From positions 1 to 64,000 of the forward strand of contig KQ965811.1 of NCBI GenBank assembly GCA_001574975.1: 64,000 bases of DNA, in the 5' to 3' direction. The first letter of the stretch is position 1. Each line of letters opens with the position of its first letter. A program made the position numbers and the translations under genes. Of this stretch, positions 10,950 through 22,800 are shown piece by piece. Under the pieces are notes generated by a model. It was not told the origin of the DNA. It worked only from the letters and a program-made list of their open reading frames with translations, and searched no databases. The DNA comes from Gonapodya prolifera JEL478. Lineage: Eukaryota > Monoblepharomycota > Monoblepharidomycetes > Monoblepharidales > Gonapodyaceae.

Positions 10950-11310
10950 TGGTCTGCCAGTTCTTAGGCGGGGACAAGAACCTGGAACAGCCATTGTTGG
11001 GCGGACTAGGCAAACTGGAGTTGGAGCAGGCAATGGGCAGGTTCAAGGAGCAACAGCAGGTGTTGGGCTTGGGAGAGCAGCAGCAGCAGGCAATAGGCGT
11101 GGGACAGGGGCAGGAGCAGGCAATGGCTGTGGGAGAGGAGCTGGCGGGAGAGGTGCAGGAGCAGGCAATGGACGTGGGAGCGGTACGCAGCTGCTGAGCA
11201 AGGGGGCGACTGCCCCGAGCAGGACGGGTGCTGTAACGGCTGTGAGAAGCGCGGGCCGGGGAGGAGGACAACAAGCAAATCCGGGAGAAGCACCAGCTGG
11301 TGCACCGCAA
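10950..11310 (+). repeat. Compositional GGA/GCA-rich tract (Gly-Ala-Asn or Gln-rich if translated)
   Basis: Purine-rich degenerate repeats of GGAGCAGGCAATGG type. Plus-strand frames read as Gly-Ala-Gly-Asn repeats (GAGAGNGRGSG) or as Gln/Glu-rich sequence. It may be a low-complexity coding tail or a minisatellite; it cannot be tied to a start codon with confidence. Confidence 0.5.
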
Positions 11311-11385
11311 GCGAGCTGAGATAATAGGATTCTAGAATAGAATGGACGAAATGCTTTGGTTTCCAAATTTGAAGCTTCAATTACA

Positions 11386-11660
11386 ATGATCAGATAACCT
11401 CTGAATGACTTCTTAATCTCTCAGATTCCTTCTTAAATGTGTTCTGATATTATCAGAATCCGTCAGAAAAGGGGTCCGATTCATGTAGATTCCCACGGGA
11501 ATTTCCGAGGTTTCTGAGACCAAAATCAGAAGTTTCTGGTGCCTCCATCGGAACCTCAGGAACGTTCAGAAACGGTCAGAAGTTCCAGATCTGATTCGGT
11601 CAGAATCATTCAGATTCCGCCCTTCAGAATCGTTCTGATTGCCTCAGGAAACATCTTAAA
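11386..11660. repeat. Field of degenerate TCAGAAT / ATTCTGA words
   Basis: In about 270 bases the words TCAGAA, TCAGAT, CTCAGA and their complements TTCTGA or ATTCTGA recur more than a dozen times at irregular spacing, in both orientations. Examples are at 11456, 11464, 11574, 11609 and 11625. It lies outside any recognised gene. Confidence 0.65.
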
Positions 11661-12450
11661 ATCCACGGCCGTGATATGTGAAAGCGGGGTGAGCTTTGGT
11701 CGGAGGGTATCCTAACATCCCAAAAAGGCACAAAGCCACCTCCACAACTAAAACATCAATCGTGTGGAGCGTCACTTAACCGTAATAGCTTTCTGCGTGA
11801 TATGGTAGCGAGCTCCAGAAGAATTCCGGCGTTGTCCATTGTATGAGATTCAAGTTCATGCAATGGGTGTTGAACGATCTTGCACGGCACGAATAGATTC
11901 ACCATGCGCCTTGGCAAAGGATGATGGATATTGTATCAAATAAGTGCATCTAAATAAATCACAGGCAGTGCCCGAAACTTCCACATAGAAAATATTCAAA
12001 CCGATGACGCTCGCCACGCAGCCCGCAAGCGTTGTCCCACTGAACGGACAATGTCACCGGAACGCTCATCATCGATAGAGGCATCATGCGATGTCCCACT
12101 CCCCAGCCTAAGTCTGACCTCGCAGCTCTCTCCCGTAACTGAACAACAAAGCATGTGGAGCGTCAGTTGACCGAAAGCTGTGTATGGATTGTAATATTAC
12201 TTAAGCCACGCTCTTTTCCGAATGGTCCTTTTGTCGCAAGTTGAGAAACCACGCAACTAGTCGGTTTGAATACACAAAATAATGTTGCTCATCGTCTCTC
12301 CAAATCTTCCTAACATAACACTGTCGAATGATTACTTCCGAGTCACCTGATAAACTTGGTTTTATTACATAAGGCGGATTGATTTGATGAGGGATATGCC
12401 ATCCCGAAGTCACCAGCATACGAACGCACAAAATGTCCAATTGAACAAAC
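11661..12450. other. Intergenic, no gene seen
   Basis: No coding frame of quality. A phrase GTGTGGAGCGTCACTTAACCG near 11761 returns as TGTGGAGCGTCAGTTGACCG near 12154, suggesting an old local duplication. Confidence 0.4.
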
Positions 12451-14242
12451 TTATGTGTGAAAATCCGTTCTATATCTTGCCCAGTGTGCTCGGATACGTC
12501 CAACGAGTTTCTTTTCATCCATTAGGAGGTTGACTTTCTTCTTTTGGTACCTGTGGGGATATCGCGCTATTTGTGCGTCCTCCAATTTTGATCATAGGAT
12601 GGAACTCACGCTTTGGCACCAAAGAAGACAATAGGTTCCATTTGACCCATGTCAAGACCAGATATCGCTTTGGCCACTAAATGGAGACAAACTTCAGGTC
12701 AGGAATATTGCCAGTAAATCGTTGGTTTGAAACAAAGCATCGTACCATCACTCTCCACTTTGTCCCGCACCTCCTTCCGCAGCTCGTTTTTGGCTCCTTC
12801 AACTGATGAAATTTCTTCTATTTTATCTTCCAACGGCCCTTCCGTTTTTGTCCTGGTTAGAAATACACGGCTTGTGAGCCCATGAGCATGGAGGTTTCCC
12901 AAGATTTGTAAATCGATTTCAGTCCACCTTGGCAGAAATGGATGGCAAAAGTTGAATAATAACACCAAGAATTGATCCCACCGCACTCTTGTCACCTGTC
13001 AAATGCCAAAATTATGACATGAAAGCAGCTGAGGTAATATCTGATCTCGTAGTCCTTTACTGTTTCACTTCGTGTAAAGCCACCCGGAAGATCATATAAT
13101 CGAACTTTGCCCCACCACGGATAGACCCTGTCAAAAGCAAGAGGCTTAGCTCACATAGCCGTGCAATTAGAGTGATTTAACTTCAGACTTCAGCAATACC
13201 CACTGAAATTCAGTAGTGCATTCGACCGCACCTACTTTGGCTGCACCTTCAGCATTGTTACTAACGTCACGCAATCTGGAAAACAATTTGATTGGAGAAA
13301 AGAGTGAATAGAACACTATAAGCTGGACTTTGCTTCATGTACTCACGCATTAATGAGTGAACTTTTCCCCACACCAGTTAAACCACAAACTGCCACATTA
13401 AAGTTGTTTTTTGTATCAATTCCCATTTTCTCAAACGCTTCCTTCTTCACTTCTTGTTCCGTCTTTTGATAAGTTCTCTCCCATATAGTCCGAGATTCTA
13501 GTGGCAATTGGAGGTCGCAAGCTTGATTCCTGGTATACCAAACTGCAAGTGCTGCAAGCGCCACAACAGTCCCGGTGCCAGCTCCGACAAGCAAAAGTGG
13601 ATTCGCTCCAAAAGCCTGACCGACAATACTGATAGAGGCAGAAAACGTTTCTGAAACGAATGTCGACCCGTTATGAACAGTAGACAAGACAACGTCCTTT
13701 GAAGTTTGGGCAACTGAGGTGGCGTTCTCCTTAAAATCATTAGCAAGCGTCATTGCGGCCTCGAAAATTTTGCTCTCTTCGAGGTGCTTGAGGAGCTCGA
13801 TGCAGTCATTGATGCGATCCTTCGACAAGTTGCACAGCCCAAGCAACAGTCGCAACATTGCTTCGACGTCGGCGATTTTGGGCAGCGAGGTCACCACCGT
13901 GTTTTTGACCTCCGTGGCGACAGTCACCGCAACGGGTGTTGCGGTTTCCACAACAGCTTCCGCGACTTCTGTCGCAGTCTCAGCAAGAGTCTCGGCTGCA
14001 CCTGACACAGCATCCACAGCAGTTTCTGAAGCAACCTCGACAGCCATCGATTGCATATTGTTGGACTCGATGATTTCCTTGATGCGGGCAATTGTTGACG
14101 TTGCATTCGGTCCGACTGCACGTGCGGCAGTAGCCGCAGCCCCAGACGCGACAAGCATGGCAGCGATTCGATTTGGATTGTCGTTTGGGGCTCTAAAGTT
14201 CCCAGGGCGACCGCCCCGCGCTGCTGAAGCGTTATTGGCCAT
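12451..14242 (-). CDS. IRG-like (immunity-related GTPase, IIGP family) protein with a membrane segment
   Basis: Six exons (14242-13347, 13275-13204, 13127-12996, 12927-12746, 12676-12610, 12550-12451) sum to exactly 483 codons. Residues 1-210 are Ala/Thr/Val-rich and helical. A membrane helix lies near 214-237 (LLLVGAGTGTVVALAALAVW). The GTPase follows: P-loop GLTGVGKSS (287-295), AAKVGAVECTTEFQ as switch I, RLYDLPGG as G3, and FLTRTKTE at the G4 position. Spacing and the DLPG and RTK motifs match IRG/IIGP GTPases, which in animals act on membranes around intracellular microbes. G4 ends in Glu where Asp is usual. A tail YQKKKVNLLMD ... ARYRTDFHT ends the protein. Starts at ATG 14308 or 14329 would add an N-terminal piece. 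Function in fungi is not established. Confidence 0.85.
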
Positions 14243-14712
14243 GGTTATTTCGTACGAGCTGTTTTGTGATGAGGAATGGATCGAATTCAGTTTCGGACAC
14301 AGAAACATGGTCTCGCGCGTTGAAGTCATCCCGCCAGCTCTCACCGAGGAAGGATTGGCAGAGAGCTTGTCAACGTGACGGGTGTATCTGGACGGGCCGC
14401 AGCTCTGTTGTTCCACCGATTTCGGATGGTTCCACATGTTTCTCAAAGCGTGCATCGCCATTATACCGACTGGCCTCTCCGACCTAGCCGCAGCTGACAA
14501 ATGATACGAGATGTTGTGATCTACAGATTACTCTTTTTCCCCCGTGAATTCGCCTTCCTCAATATGGTAGCATTTCCACAAGAATTACGGAGTTATCATC
14601 ACCACATCCATAGATGCGCCATGCGACGTTCCACTCACAGACCCACTTGGCTGGCCTACAGGGCTACACTCCGAGCCACGATTTGTAGAATGGCGCCTGG
14701 AAGGTCCGACAG

Positions 14713-15148
14713 CTAATCGAGTTCGTCGGCATTTTCTTTTCCCTTGCTCTTATCGGTTGCCCCAATCCTGAGCAATTTCGACCAGGGAACATACGATACG
14801 GCACCTCGACGAGGAGCTGGGGCGCTCGGGCTTCGAGGTGTATCGGCTTCGGCGAAGTGGAGGAAGTCCTGAATGTGATCTCTCGGAATGTGCCAGGCCT
14901 TGAATAAAGTCGGAGACGTACGTTTGTTAGATGGGGAAAAGGTGAAGGACCAGAGTTTGAGGAACGCTCACGTGTCCTGGTCCTTGCTCCACTGAAGTTG
15001 TGAGGTTGCCTTTAAATGTCTCCCACGTGTCCAGGAACCTTGACTTGAGGTATTCCACCGGGAGCGTCTGTTTGCTCTTTGGCCGGCCACTACGGTAGTC
15101 ACCAGGTTGGATTAAATAGATATGGATAATGAGGCGGTCTGGGTGCAT
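14713..15148 (-). CDS. Small hypothetical protein, two exons
   Basis: Exons 15148-14972 and 14898-14713 join in phase to 120 residues. The sequence is well formed (LIIHIYLIQPGDYRSG, VEYLKSRFLDTWETFKG, AWHIPRDHIQDFLHFAEAD, then a basic tail with RRGAVSYVPWSKLL). No domain was recognised. The open frame continues a few codons upstream of the ATG at 15148 (through FTIDLSD), so a further 5' exon is possible. It lies between the IRG-like gene and the paralogue pair, all on the same strand. Confidence 0.55.
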
Positions 15149-15415
15149 ATCCGATAGGTCAATGGTGAAGGAAACGGGTCAGTCCCTTCCCCTAAACACC
15201 GTAGACACGTGATATCACGAGAATGGTGATGGGCAGCACATTACTCCGGCAAAAGTTTGGCGGCGATTTTCTTCTCCAGCCAACCCTCCATATGAGTTGC
15301 ATGGTTATGACATCGTCGTGTAATGTGTTCCGCCGACCCCAGCGGCGACAAAGATGAACTACGAAATTTATTAAATTGTCAAAGAACCGTGGAAATCAGT
15401 CTACCATTTGCAACT

Positions 15416-16506
15416 TCACGGTCTCGGCATATCTTTGCATGCACATTTTGACTTCTCCCAGTGCCGTCGAAGACCCCATATGTCGGCGTACTGTGGGTGG
15501 TAAAAAGGGGTTGAATTAGCGCGCAGTTCAACATGACGTCGGTCGCAAACTCAGCCGGTGAATTAAGCACTCACCACGCGTCCCGTTACAGGGCACATTG
15601 TCCCACCAGTCGCTTTACGTTTTTGGCGGTATAGTTTTTGGGCCATCCTAAAACATGCGCGACTGTTCAGTAATGAGGCGCGTCGAGCTCACCAAACGGG
15701 AGCAAACCACCAACTCACCTCCGCTTATCCACCAAATCCCTCTCCGACACCATCGCGCCACCTGCATGCCTTTTGCCCTGTGACATCTCTTCGTACTGCC
15801 CGATCATTCCCACCGTCTGGACTCCTTGGGTCGCGACTGTATGCGCGGCGGAGTTAACTTTCCCGCCCGCTATTCCCATGTCTACGACCATTCCGACGGG
15901 GCTCTGGACGTGAGCTTGATCGTACTGTGCCCATGACGTGTTGGGTAGGAAGAAGTACTGACCTGCCGCGGGCTGCATGGTCGGTAAGATGCCTGGCATA
16001 TAGACGGAGACAGGTTGCAGGCCAGAGGCGACCATCTCCATCACTTCCGAGGGGACAAGGTGAGGTGTGAACGGGAAGCCGGGGAAGCTGACTTGGGCTG
16101 GGATATAGGGGGGGATTTGGAAGGCAGATGAGGCTTGGTGAGTTGGTCCGGTGGCGCTTTGCGGGCTTGTGGGTGATTGCGCCTGGTTGGTTGGTGACTC
16201 GGGTGCGAACTGTATGTGGGTGCGAACAGCGCCGCCTCGGTCGTCGGTGGGAGATTTGGGCGATTGAGGCTGGTACATTGGCAAGAAGTCTTCCGATCGC
16301 AGAGAGGCGGGGAACGTGAAGGGACTGGGGATGGCCTGGTACGCGTGGGACGAAGAGAGGGGTGAAGATGGAAAGTTGCCGAGGGTTTCTGACGAGGGGG
16401 AGAGGTTGAAGTCGACTGCGGTGGTGACGCAGATGTCGTGCAGGGTGAATTGGTGCATCTCGGCGGAGGTGGTTGTCGGATGTGGTGGGTGGTCTTCGAG
16501 AGCCAC
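15416..16506 (-). CDS. Tandem paralogue A: Gln/Pro/Ser-rich protein with conserved C-terminal Cys/His motif
   Basis: Exons about 16506-15719, 15647-15575 and 15490-15416. The long first exon is Ser/Pro/Gln/Met-rich (QPQSPKSPTDD, FPGFPFTPHLVPS, QGVQTVGMIGQYEE), like a transcriptional activation region. The two short exons encode a compact basic tail with QKLYRQKRKA, MCPVTGRVYADIWGLRRHW and EKSKCACKDMPRP; the Cys, His and Cys spacing suggests a metal-binding finger. Both short exons have the same phases and lengths (73 and 75 nt) as in paralogue B. The first exon aligns with B from NVALED onward, but about 130 N-terminal residues of B have no counterpart; the start codon is unresolved (an in-frame ATG lies at MHQFTLHD). 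Confidence 0.65.
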
Positions 16507-17374
16507 ATTGGATAGACAACGTGAAATTCCATCGGAGGATATTTCAAAATTTACTCGAACACCAACAAAAGCACAATGATTGACATATTTGAAGCATTTT
16601 ATTTGGGAATCTTTGTCAATTCGAAACCTCGAACTTCGAGGCCGCTTGCAGTCCTACTCACGATGCAGGTGTTGTGTACGGAGCCCCGTGGGACCTCTCC
16701 AACTATAGATGACACTTCGAGGGTTATGTTTTCTAAACGGTTTCACACAATTAGTTGTTGATCCCTTTCTTCATCCCTGGGAAGCGGCGTCTGTCTCTTC
16801 AGTGACGTCAGCTGTTGTTATTCTCCACCTTTCCACAGTTGAGAGACACACGCATGCAAGCCACGATTGCAAGGTAAGTGCTTGATTACTTTCGCCGACA
16901 TAACAGGGCACCGCGCTTTGTGGTGGCTGCAAGTGTTGACTGGTTAGAATGCGCTGCTTGAGTTGTTCGAACCACCCGGGTCTGAGCGCTCTCCACAGTC
17001 ATCATCATAGTTTTTATTCACAAGGAACACTCAATATCATGTGTGCAATAGTTCTAAACAAACAGTGGCACGAACTACCGAGGTAGCGCTCCACTACAAA
17101 CACACTGTCTCACAACTTACTTAACCCTTTTCACGTGATTTATAGACATGCATTGTTGTAGCCGGACACTTCATTCCAGCCCCTCGCCTCATGGCGAAGA
17201 ACGTTTTGTGAACCTCTACTCAACGATGTAAACTCTTGATCCAAGATATAATTTGTCCATTCCCCCTTGCCATCATTCGCAAATTATTTCGCCCTTTTCA
17301 ATTATACGTGATCTCATGACACAATACAATAAATTATGAAGCAACTGCGAAAGACAATTCCCAACGTTTCCGAC
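16507..17374. other. Intergenic, between the two paralogues
   Basis: About 870 bases with no credible coding frame. It should hold the 5' region of paralogue A and the 3' flank of paralogue B. Confidence 0.5.
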
Positions 17375-19165
17375 TCACGGCCTAGGCATATCACGACATG
17401 CGCATTTTGACTTCTCCCAGTGCCGCCTAAGACCCCATATATCGGCGTACTGCAGGTGGTAAATAGGGAATGACATGTGCGATTCAGCATGGGTCGTCGA
17501 TGGCACATTGGTCAGCACGCTATCACCCTCACCACGCGTCCTGTCACGGGGCACATTGTCCCTCCAGCAGCTTTACGTTTTTGGCGGTAAAGTTGTTGGG
17601 TCATTCTAAAACACACGCGCGAGTGCAGTTCAGCAACTTGCCTCCTCCGCCTCCCCAAACGGGATCAAAGCACTCGACTCACCTCCGCTTATCCACCGAA
17701 TCCCTCTCAGGCACCACAGGGCCTCCCGCGTGCCTTGCCTGCGGTGTCTGCTCGTACTCCGCGTACTGCCCGATCATCCCTACCGTCTGCACTCCCTGGA
17801 TCGCGACACCCAAGCTGTTCCCACCCGCCATTCCCATGCCCATCCCGACGGGGTTCTGGACGTGCGCGTACTGCTGCGTGGCCGTGTTGGGAAGGAAAAC
17901 GTACTGTCCCGCGGGCTGCATGGCTTGTACCATACCGGTCATCGAGACGGGTTGGCCTGAAGCGTCCATGCCCACCATTCCCGAGGGGACGAAATGGGGA
18001 GTGAGTGGGAAGCCGGGAAAAGCAACTTGTGTTGGGACATAGGGAAGGAACTGGAATGCTGATGCTTGGTCGGATGGTGCGGTGACGTATTGCTGGCTCG
18101 CGGGTGATTGCATATTGATTGGCGACCCCGGCGAGAATTGCATGTGCGTGTCGGTGTTGCCATCGTCTGTAGGAGAGGACGGGGATTGTTGCATGTACAT
18201 TGGCAAGAAATCTTCCGATTGGAGGGAGCCGGGGAACGTTACGGAACTTGGCATAGCCTGGTACGCGTGGAACGAAGGCAGCGATACGGTTGAACAGCCC
18301 ATTGTGGCATCAAGCGACGATGGAAAGTTGGCGAGGGTTGCTGACGAGGGATACGAGTTGAAGTCGGCTCCAGTGGTGACGCAGAAGTCGTGCAGGTTGG
18401 ATTGGTGAATCGCGGCAGAGGTGGTTGTCGGGAGTGGTGGGAGGTCTTCCAGAGCCACGTTCGTGGAATCGTTCCGAATATACCGAGTTGTAGTGTCCTC
18501 CACTGTTAGAGATGGAGGGACGGCTTCATTGGTTTCGATCTTTGGTTGCACCGTCGCTGGTAGTTGAACGTCCCAGGGTACTGCCGGTGAACGTCGTCCT
18601 GTAGTTTGAATGTTCTGGGGTTTCATTCGTTCGGCGGGAGTGACCGCCGGGCAGAAGGGCGCTTGCGAGATGAGCGTATCAGTCGAATTTCCAGGTAACA
18701 TTTCGGACTTGTCGTCCGTCCCCTTGCCGAGACGACGAGGAGCAGGAGGAGACGATTTCATTTCGGGAAGGGATGGGTCTGATCCTGACGGATTGAGCAC
18801 AGATACCGTCGCATCAGGAAGGGACGCGGAAGAGTCTTGACGTTGGTGTTGGAAGATTTCGCAAACGGTAGCTGTGTCGATTCGTCCTCGATATTGAGAC
18901 GGGAAGTTTGACGAAGGCTAAGCGGAGCACCACTCACCGAGCAGGTCGAGTGACTCCTCTTTGTGGATTGAAGCGGGCTTGGAGCGTATCTGCGGCGGGG
19001 AGGACCGTGCTATGGAACATGGATTGGTGAATTAATGGCCAGTACCAAACGGAGGGAAGGACGAATCGATCGTCCCTAGATGCCAACCCCCAACTTACTC
19101 TCTGGATCCAGTGTAATGGGCCTCGATACAGTTTGGTTCGTTGTTCGACCACGTGGAGTGCGCAT
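17375..19165 (-). CDS. Tandem paralogue B: Gln/Pro/Ser-rich protein with conserved C-terminal Cys/His motif
   Basis: Sure exons are one long exon ending at 17683, then 17605-17533 and 17449-17375. The long exon runs upstream to about 18885 (GRIDTATVCEIFQHQ) and probably joins an exon near 18999-18951 (RSKPASIHKEESLDLL) across a 51-nt intron. The first exon is uncertain; ATG 19165 (MRTPRGRTTNQT) is a candidate. The body is Ser/Pro/Gln/Met-rich (PMYMQQSPSSPTDD, GVQTVGMIGQYAEYE). The tail has QQLYRQKRKA, MCPVTGRVYADIWGLRRHW and EKSKCACRDMPRP, differing from paralogue A at only four of about 49 positions. No known family was recognised; a DNA- or RNA-binding regulator is one guess. Confidence 0.7.
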
Positions 19166-19815
19166 GACGATGAGATGATTTACGACGAGAGACGACGAAC
19201 AGAGCGATCGATCCCACGTTCCCAATGTTCGGAACGTGCTGCAATCGCATAGCGGTAGCGCGGCCCGAGGACGGAAGTGATGTAGATGTGTGCGACGATC
19301 ATCGCAGCAGGTCGACGAAGGTGAGTCGGGGAGAGAGACAAGTGAGCTCGACTGTCCAAACGATTCGATGGGTCCACGTCACCGGCATCTTCACTGACAT
19401 GTCTTCTCCACTTCTCCGTTCGCAATCGCAATTCGCGTGAAGGTGCGAAGTTGAAGGGAATCAAAGGGAAACGCGTGACGGACCAAAGGGGCCAAAATTC
19501 TCCGATACGTTGCAGAGCCACGGTGACTTCATATTCACTTCAAATACTCCCAGGAGTTGAATACCGTGGCTGATGGAGCGAAGGTGTATGAATGCATTCC
19601 TCTCCGATTTCAGCGTTCACATTCATCACTCAAATCTTTCCCAACGAGCATTCGCTGTGTTGCCAACTCGTACATACAAAGAATTAATTAATAACAAGGT
19701 CTTTAAGTCGTTAAGACATCTATCCCGCCAGCGAGAACTTCCGTACAACACCTCTCCCCCGACAATACCGATCATCCACGCCAGTGCACCAAACAAACAA
19801 CATATCAACCGCACA
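19166..19815. other. Intergenic, no gene assigned
   Basis: A minus-strand open frame at 19521-19180 lacks an early ATG and protein-like features. The segment lies upstream of paralogue B and downstream of the large disordered gene. Confidence 0.4.
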
Positions 19816-22800
19816 TCACTCCCCATGAGCCAGGGGACTTCCTCTCTCCAGCATCGCCACGAGTCCCGACATCTCCGTCTTGAGCGTCGCCTGTCGCCGA
19901 ACGTCCGCACTCTTTCTTCTCCTCAACCCTTCGACACTGCTCGACCGGCTCTTTTCGCTTCGCACACTGCGTCCACTCTTGGTACTCCTCCCGCTCTTCC
20001 GTCGTGCCAGTAGTCGCTTTCTCCTCGCTTCCGCCGTCTCGTGAACTTGATTGTCTCCAGCAGTTTCACCATCCGATCCCGATTTCTCATAATCTGCCAA
20101 GAGGTCCGACAGAGACGAACGCGACGACGAGTCCGAATCCGGCGTCGGGGCTCGCCTCGAATCCCGACGTCCGTTCCGGACTTTCATAGGACCCTTGCCA
20201 TCAGTCCCGCTCCCCTGGTGATCAGTCCACCTCCGAGTAGATCCATCATCGGTCCCTGTGCCGGTTCCGGGACTTGGAGACCGTCTCACGTGTGCCGGGT
20301 AGATTGGCGATTGCGGAGACCGTGGTGGGCCGTGCGACCGACTGCCAAAGTCCGAAGAAAGGCGAGTGATACGCAACGACGAAGGCAACCGACCTCGTCC
20401 GTCATCAGATGGTGCCGTACCAAACAGCGGCGACATGGGCCCACCGCTCCCCAGAGCGTCAAACTGCTCCGTCACAAGCGAAAGCTGTCTCCGGGCCGAC
20501 TTGGACGTGGAGCGTTTCCTCGATGGTGCGCGCTTCTGGGACTGGGATCGAATATTATCTCCACCATTGTGCTTGCTCCTGCGCGATCCTTTGGACCTCG
20601 ACCTGTCCAAGTCCGCACCGCCGCTCACATCCAGCTTCTCCGCGCCGGGATCAAAGGACCGCATTGACCGTTTCTCGCTCGGCGCCGCACTCTTCCGTCG
20701 CTGGTCCTTGGTGTAATACTGACTCCACCTCACATCTGCTGCCGATTCACCACCCAGGTCCTTTCCATCGCCCCCTTCGGCGGCAGTGTTACCCTTGGCG
20801 CTCTTGGTACTGCGTCGACTTGCCACACTGCGCCGACTTCGCATGCGGGAGACGGCCGGTAGCCCTTCGCTGTCGGGGACGGAGCCGCCCTCGGTTGGTT
20901 TCATCTCCGGACTCGAATCAAGGTCTGGGATCGGCATGAAAATCTAGAGTGCAGAGCAGGATTTACAATCACAAAACATGTGCGAGTGAAATATCAGCAT
21001 GTCAACTTACATCCTGTCCCAGAGGATAGTGCGGAACCGGTTTGCTCGGCGGCGGCGGCGGTGGCATGACAGGCGCTGCCGGATATCCATAGACCGCCAC
21101 ACCACCTGGGAACCTGTCATCGCCAGCTGCGATGAAACCAGGAGGGAACCCGGGAGGGTATACTCCTCCAGCCAATAACTGGGGCGGATATGGGAGCAGT
21201 TGGTGATGTGTCTGCGGAGCGAACTGGCGTGAGCCAAGCACCCCACTGTTGGGTGGACTCAAGTACGGAGGGGAGATTGGCCGAGGAACTCCACCACTGC
21301 TCACAGGGCGATGGCCCGGAGCTGCGCCAGACGGGAAACTCTGCCNNNNNNNNNNNNNNNNNNNNNNNNNNNNNNNNNNNNNNNNNNNNNNNNNNNNNNN
21401 NNNNNNNNNNNNNNNNNNNNNNNNNNNNNNNNNNNNNNNNNNNNNNNNNNNNNNNNNNNNNNNNNNNNNNNNNNNNNNNNNNNNNNNNNNNNNNNNNNNN
21501 NNNNNNNNNNNNNNNNNNNNNNNNNNNNNNNNNNNNNNNNNNNNNNNNNNNNNNNNNNNNNNNNNNNNNNNNNNNNNNNNNNNNNNNNNNNNNNNNNNNN
21601 NNNNNNNNNNNNNNNNNNNNNNNNNNNNNNNNNNNNNNNNNNNNNNNNNNNNNNNNNNNNNNNNNNNNNNNNNNNNNNNNNNNNNNNNNNNNNNNNNNNN
21701 NNNNNNNNNNNNNNNNNNNNNNNNNNNNNNNNNNNNNNNNNNNNNNNNNNNNNNNNNNNNNNNNNNNNNNNNNNNNNNNNNNNNNNNNNNNNNNNNNNNN
21801 NNNNNNNNNNNNNNNNNNNNNNNNNNNNNNNNNNNNNNNNNNNNNNNNNNNNNNNNNNNNNNNNNNNNNNNNNNNNNNNNNNNNNNNNNNNNNNNNNNNN
21901 NNNNNNNNNNNNNNNNNNNNNNNNNNNNNNNNNNNNNNNNNNNNNNNNNNNNNNNNNNNNNNNNNNNNNNNNNNNNNNNNNNNNNNNNNNNNNNNNNNNN
22001 NNNNNNNNNNNNNNNNNNNNNNNNNNNNNNNNNNNNNNNNNNNNNNNNNGCTCCACGTCATCTGACTCGCCCTTGACGCGGCGCGACCAAGTTTGGTTCC
22101 GGAGTTCGCCGCAGCGTAGTTGGGACCTGCATGCTCCTGCTCTGGAGCAACGCGGCCACGGTCCTCGGACATTCTCGCGGATCCTGTTCCGGGAAAGCTG
22201 AAGAGCTTGCTAGATGTGCCCCTCGAAACGGGCGTGTATGTTGGACCGGGTCCCGAACTTCCCAACTCATCCGTTGTCCCGCCAGATTGAAGGGCGCGAC
22301 TTTTGTCCTCCGATTTGCGCGCAGCAGCGAACGCGCTAAACCGTCCTGATCCCATTCGGCCGTGTCCACCTAGTCCTTCGCGGCCGTCGACTCCGGGAGT
22401 CGTCGCTCGTAGTCGAGGCGAGCGGGGACTCTGAGCTGACAAGGGACCCGAATCACCCCCAGATCCAATCAGACCACCTAAAGAGAGCGACAGGGGCTGA
22501 ATTTTGGGGCTTTCGAAGGAAAAAGGCACGTGCGAGAGTCGGGGAGCGGGGTTAGGATCACCGGAACCAGTTGCAGGTCTCGATCCAGTGCGGTCTAAAC
22601 CCGAAATCGGCCGCTCGGTACCCCTGACACTCCTCTCTGCCGGGACCGAGGGCGACCGTTTCGACCTGCCCCCCCTTTCCTTGTCCCTCCCATCCCTCGC
22701 TTGTGACGACGCTGAAATCAAGGCATCGGCATCCGAGATGGCACGAACAGGGCCCCTTCTGGGTGGTGTAGGAGGAGTCGGTTCTTCCTCCGGGGGCGGG

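Noticed and set aside
10918-11380. Minus-strand Cys/Ser-rich frames over the GGA/GCA tract, resembling a secreted Cys-rich protein
   Set aside because: The Cys codons arise mechanically from the complement of GCA/GGA repeats in every frame.
18915-18955. Apparent 20-nt intron (gtgagt...cttag) near the 5' end of paralogue B
   Set aside because: A 51-nt intron using the same donor and a later acceptor (tatcgag) gives the same frame and a normal length.
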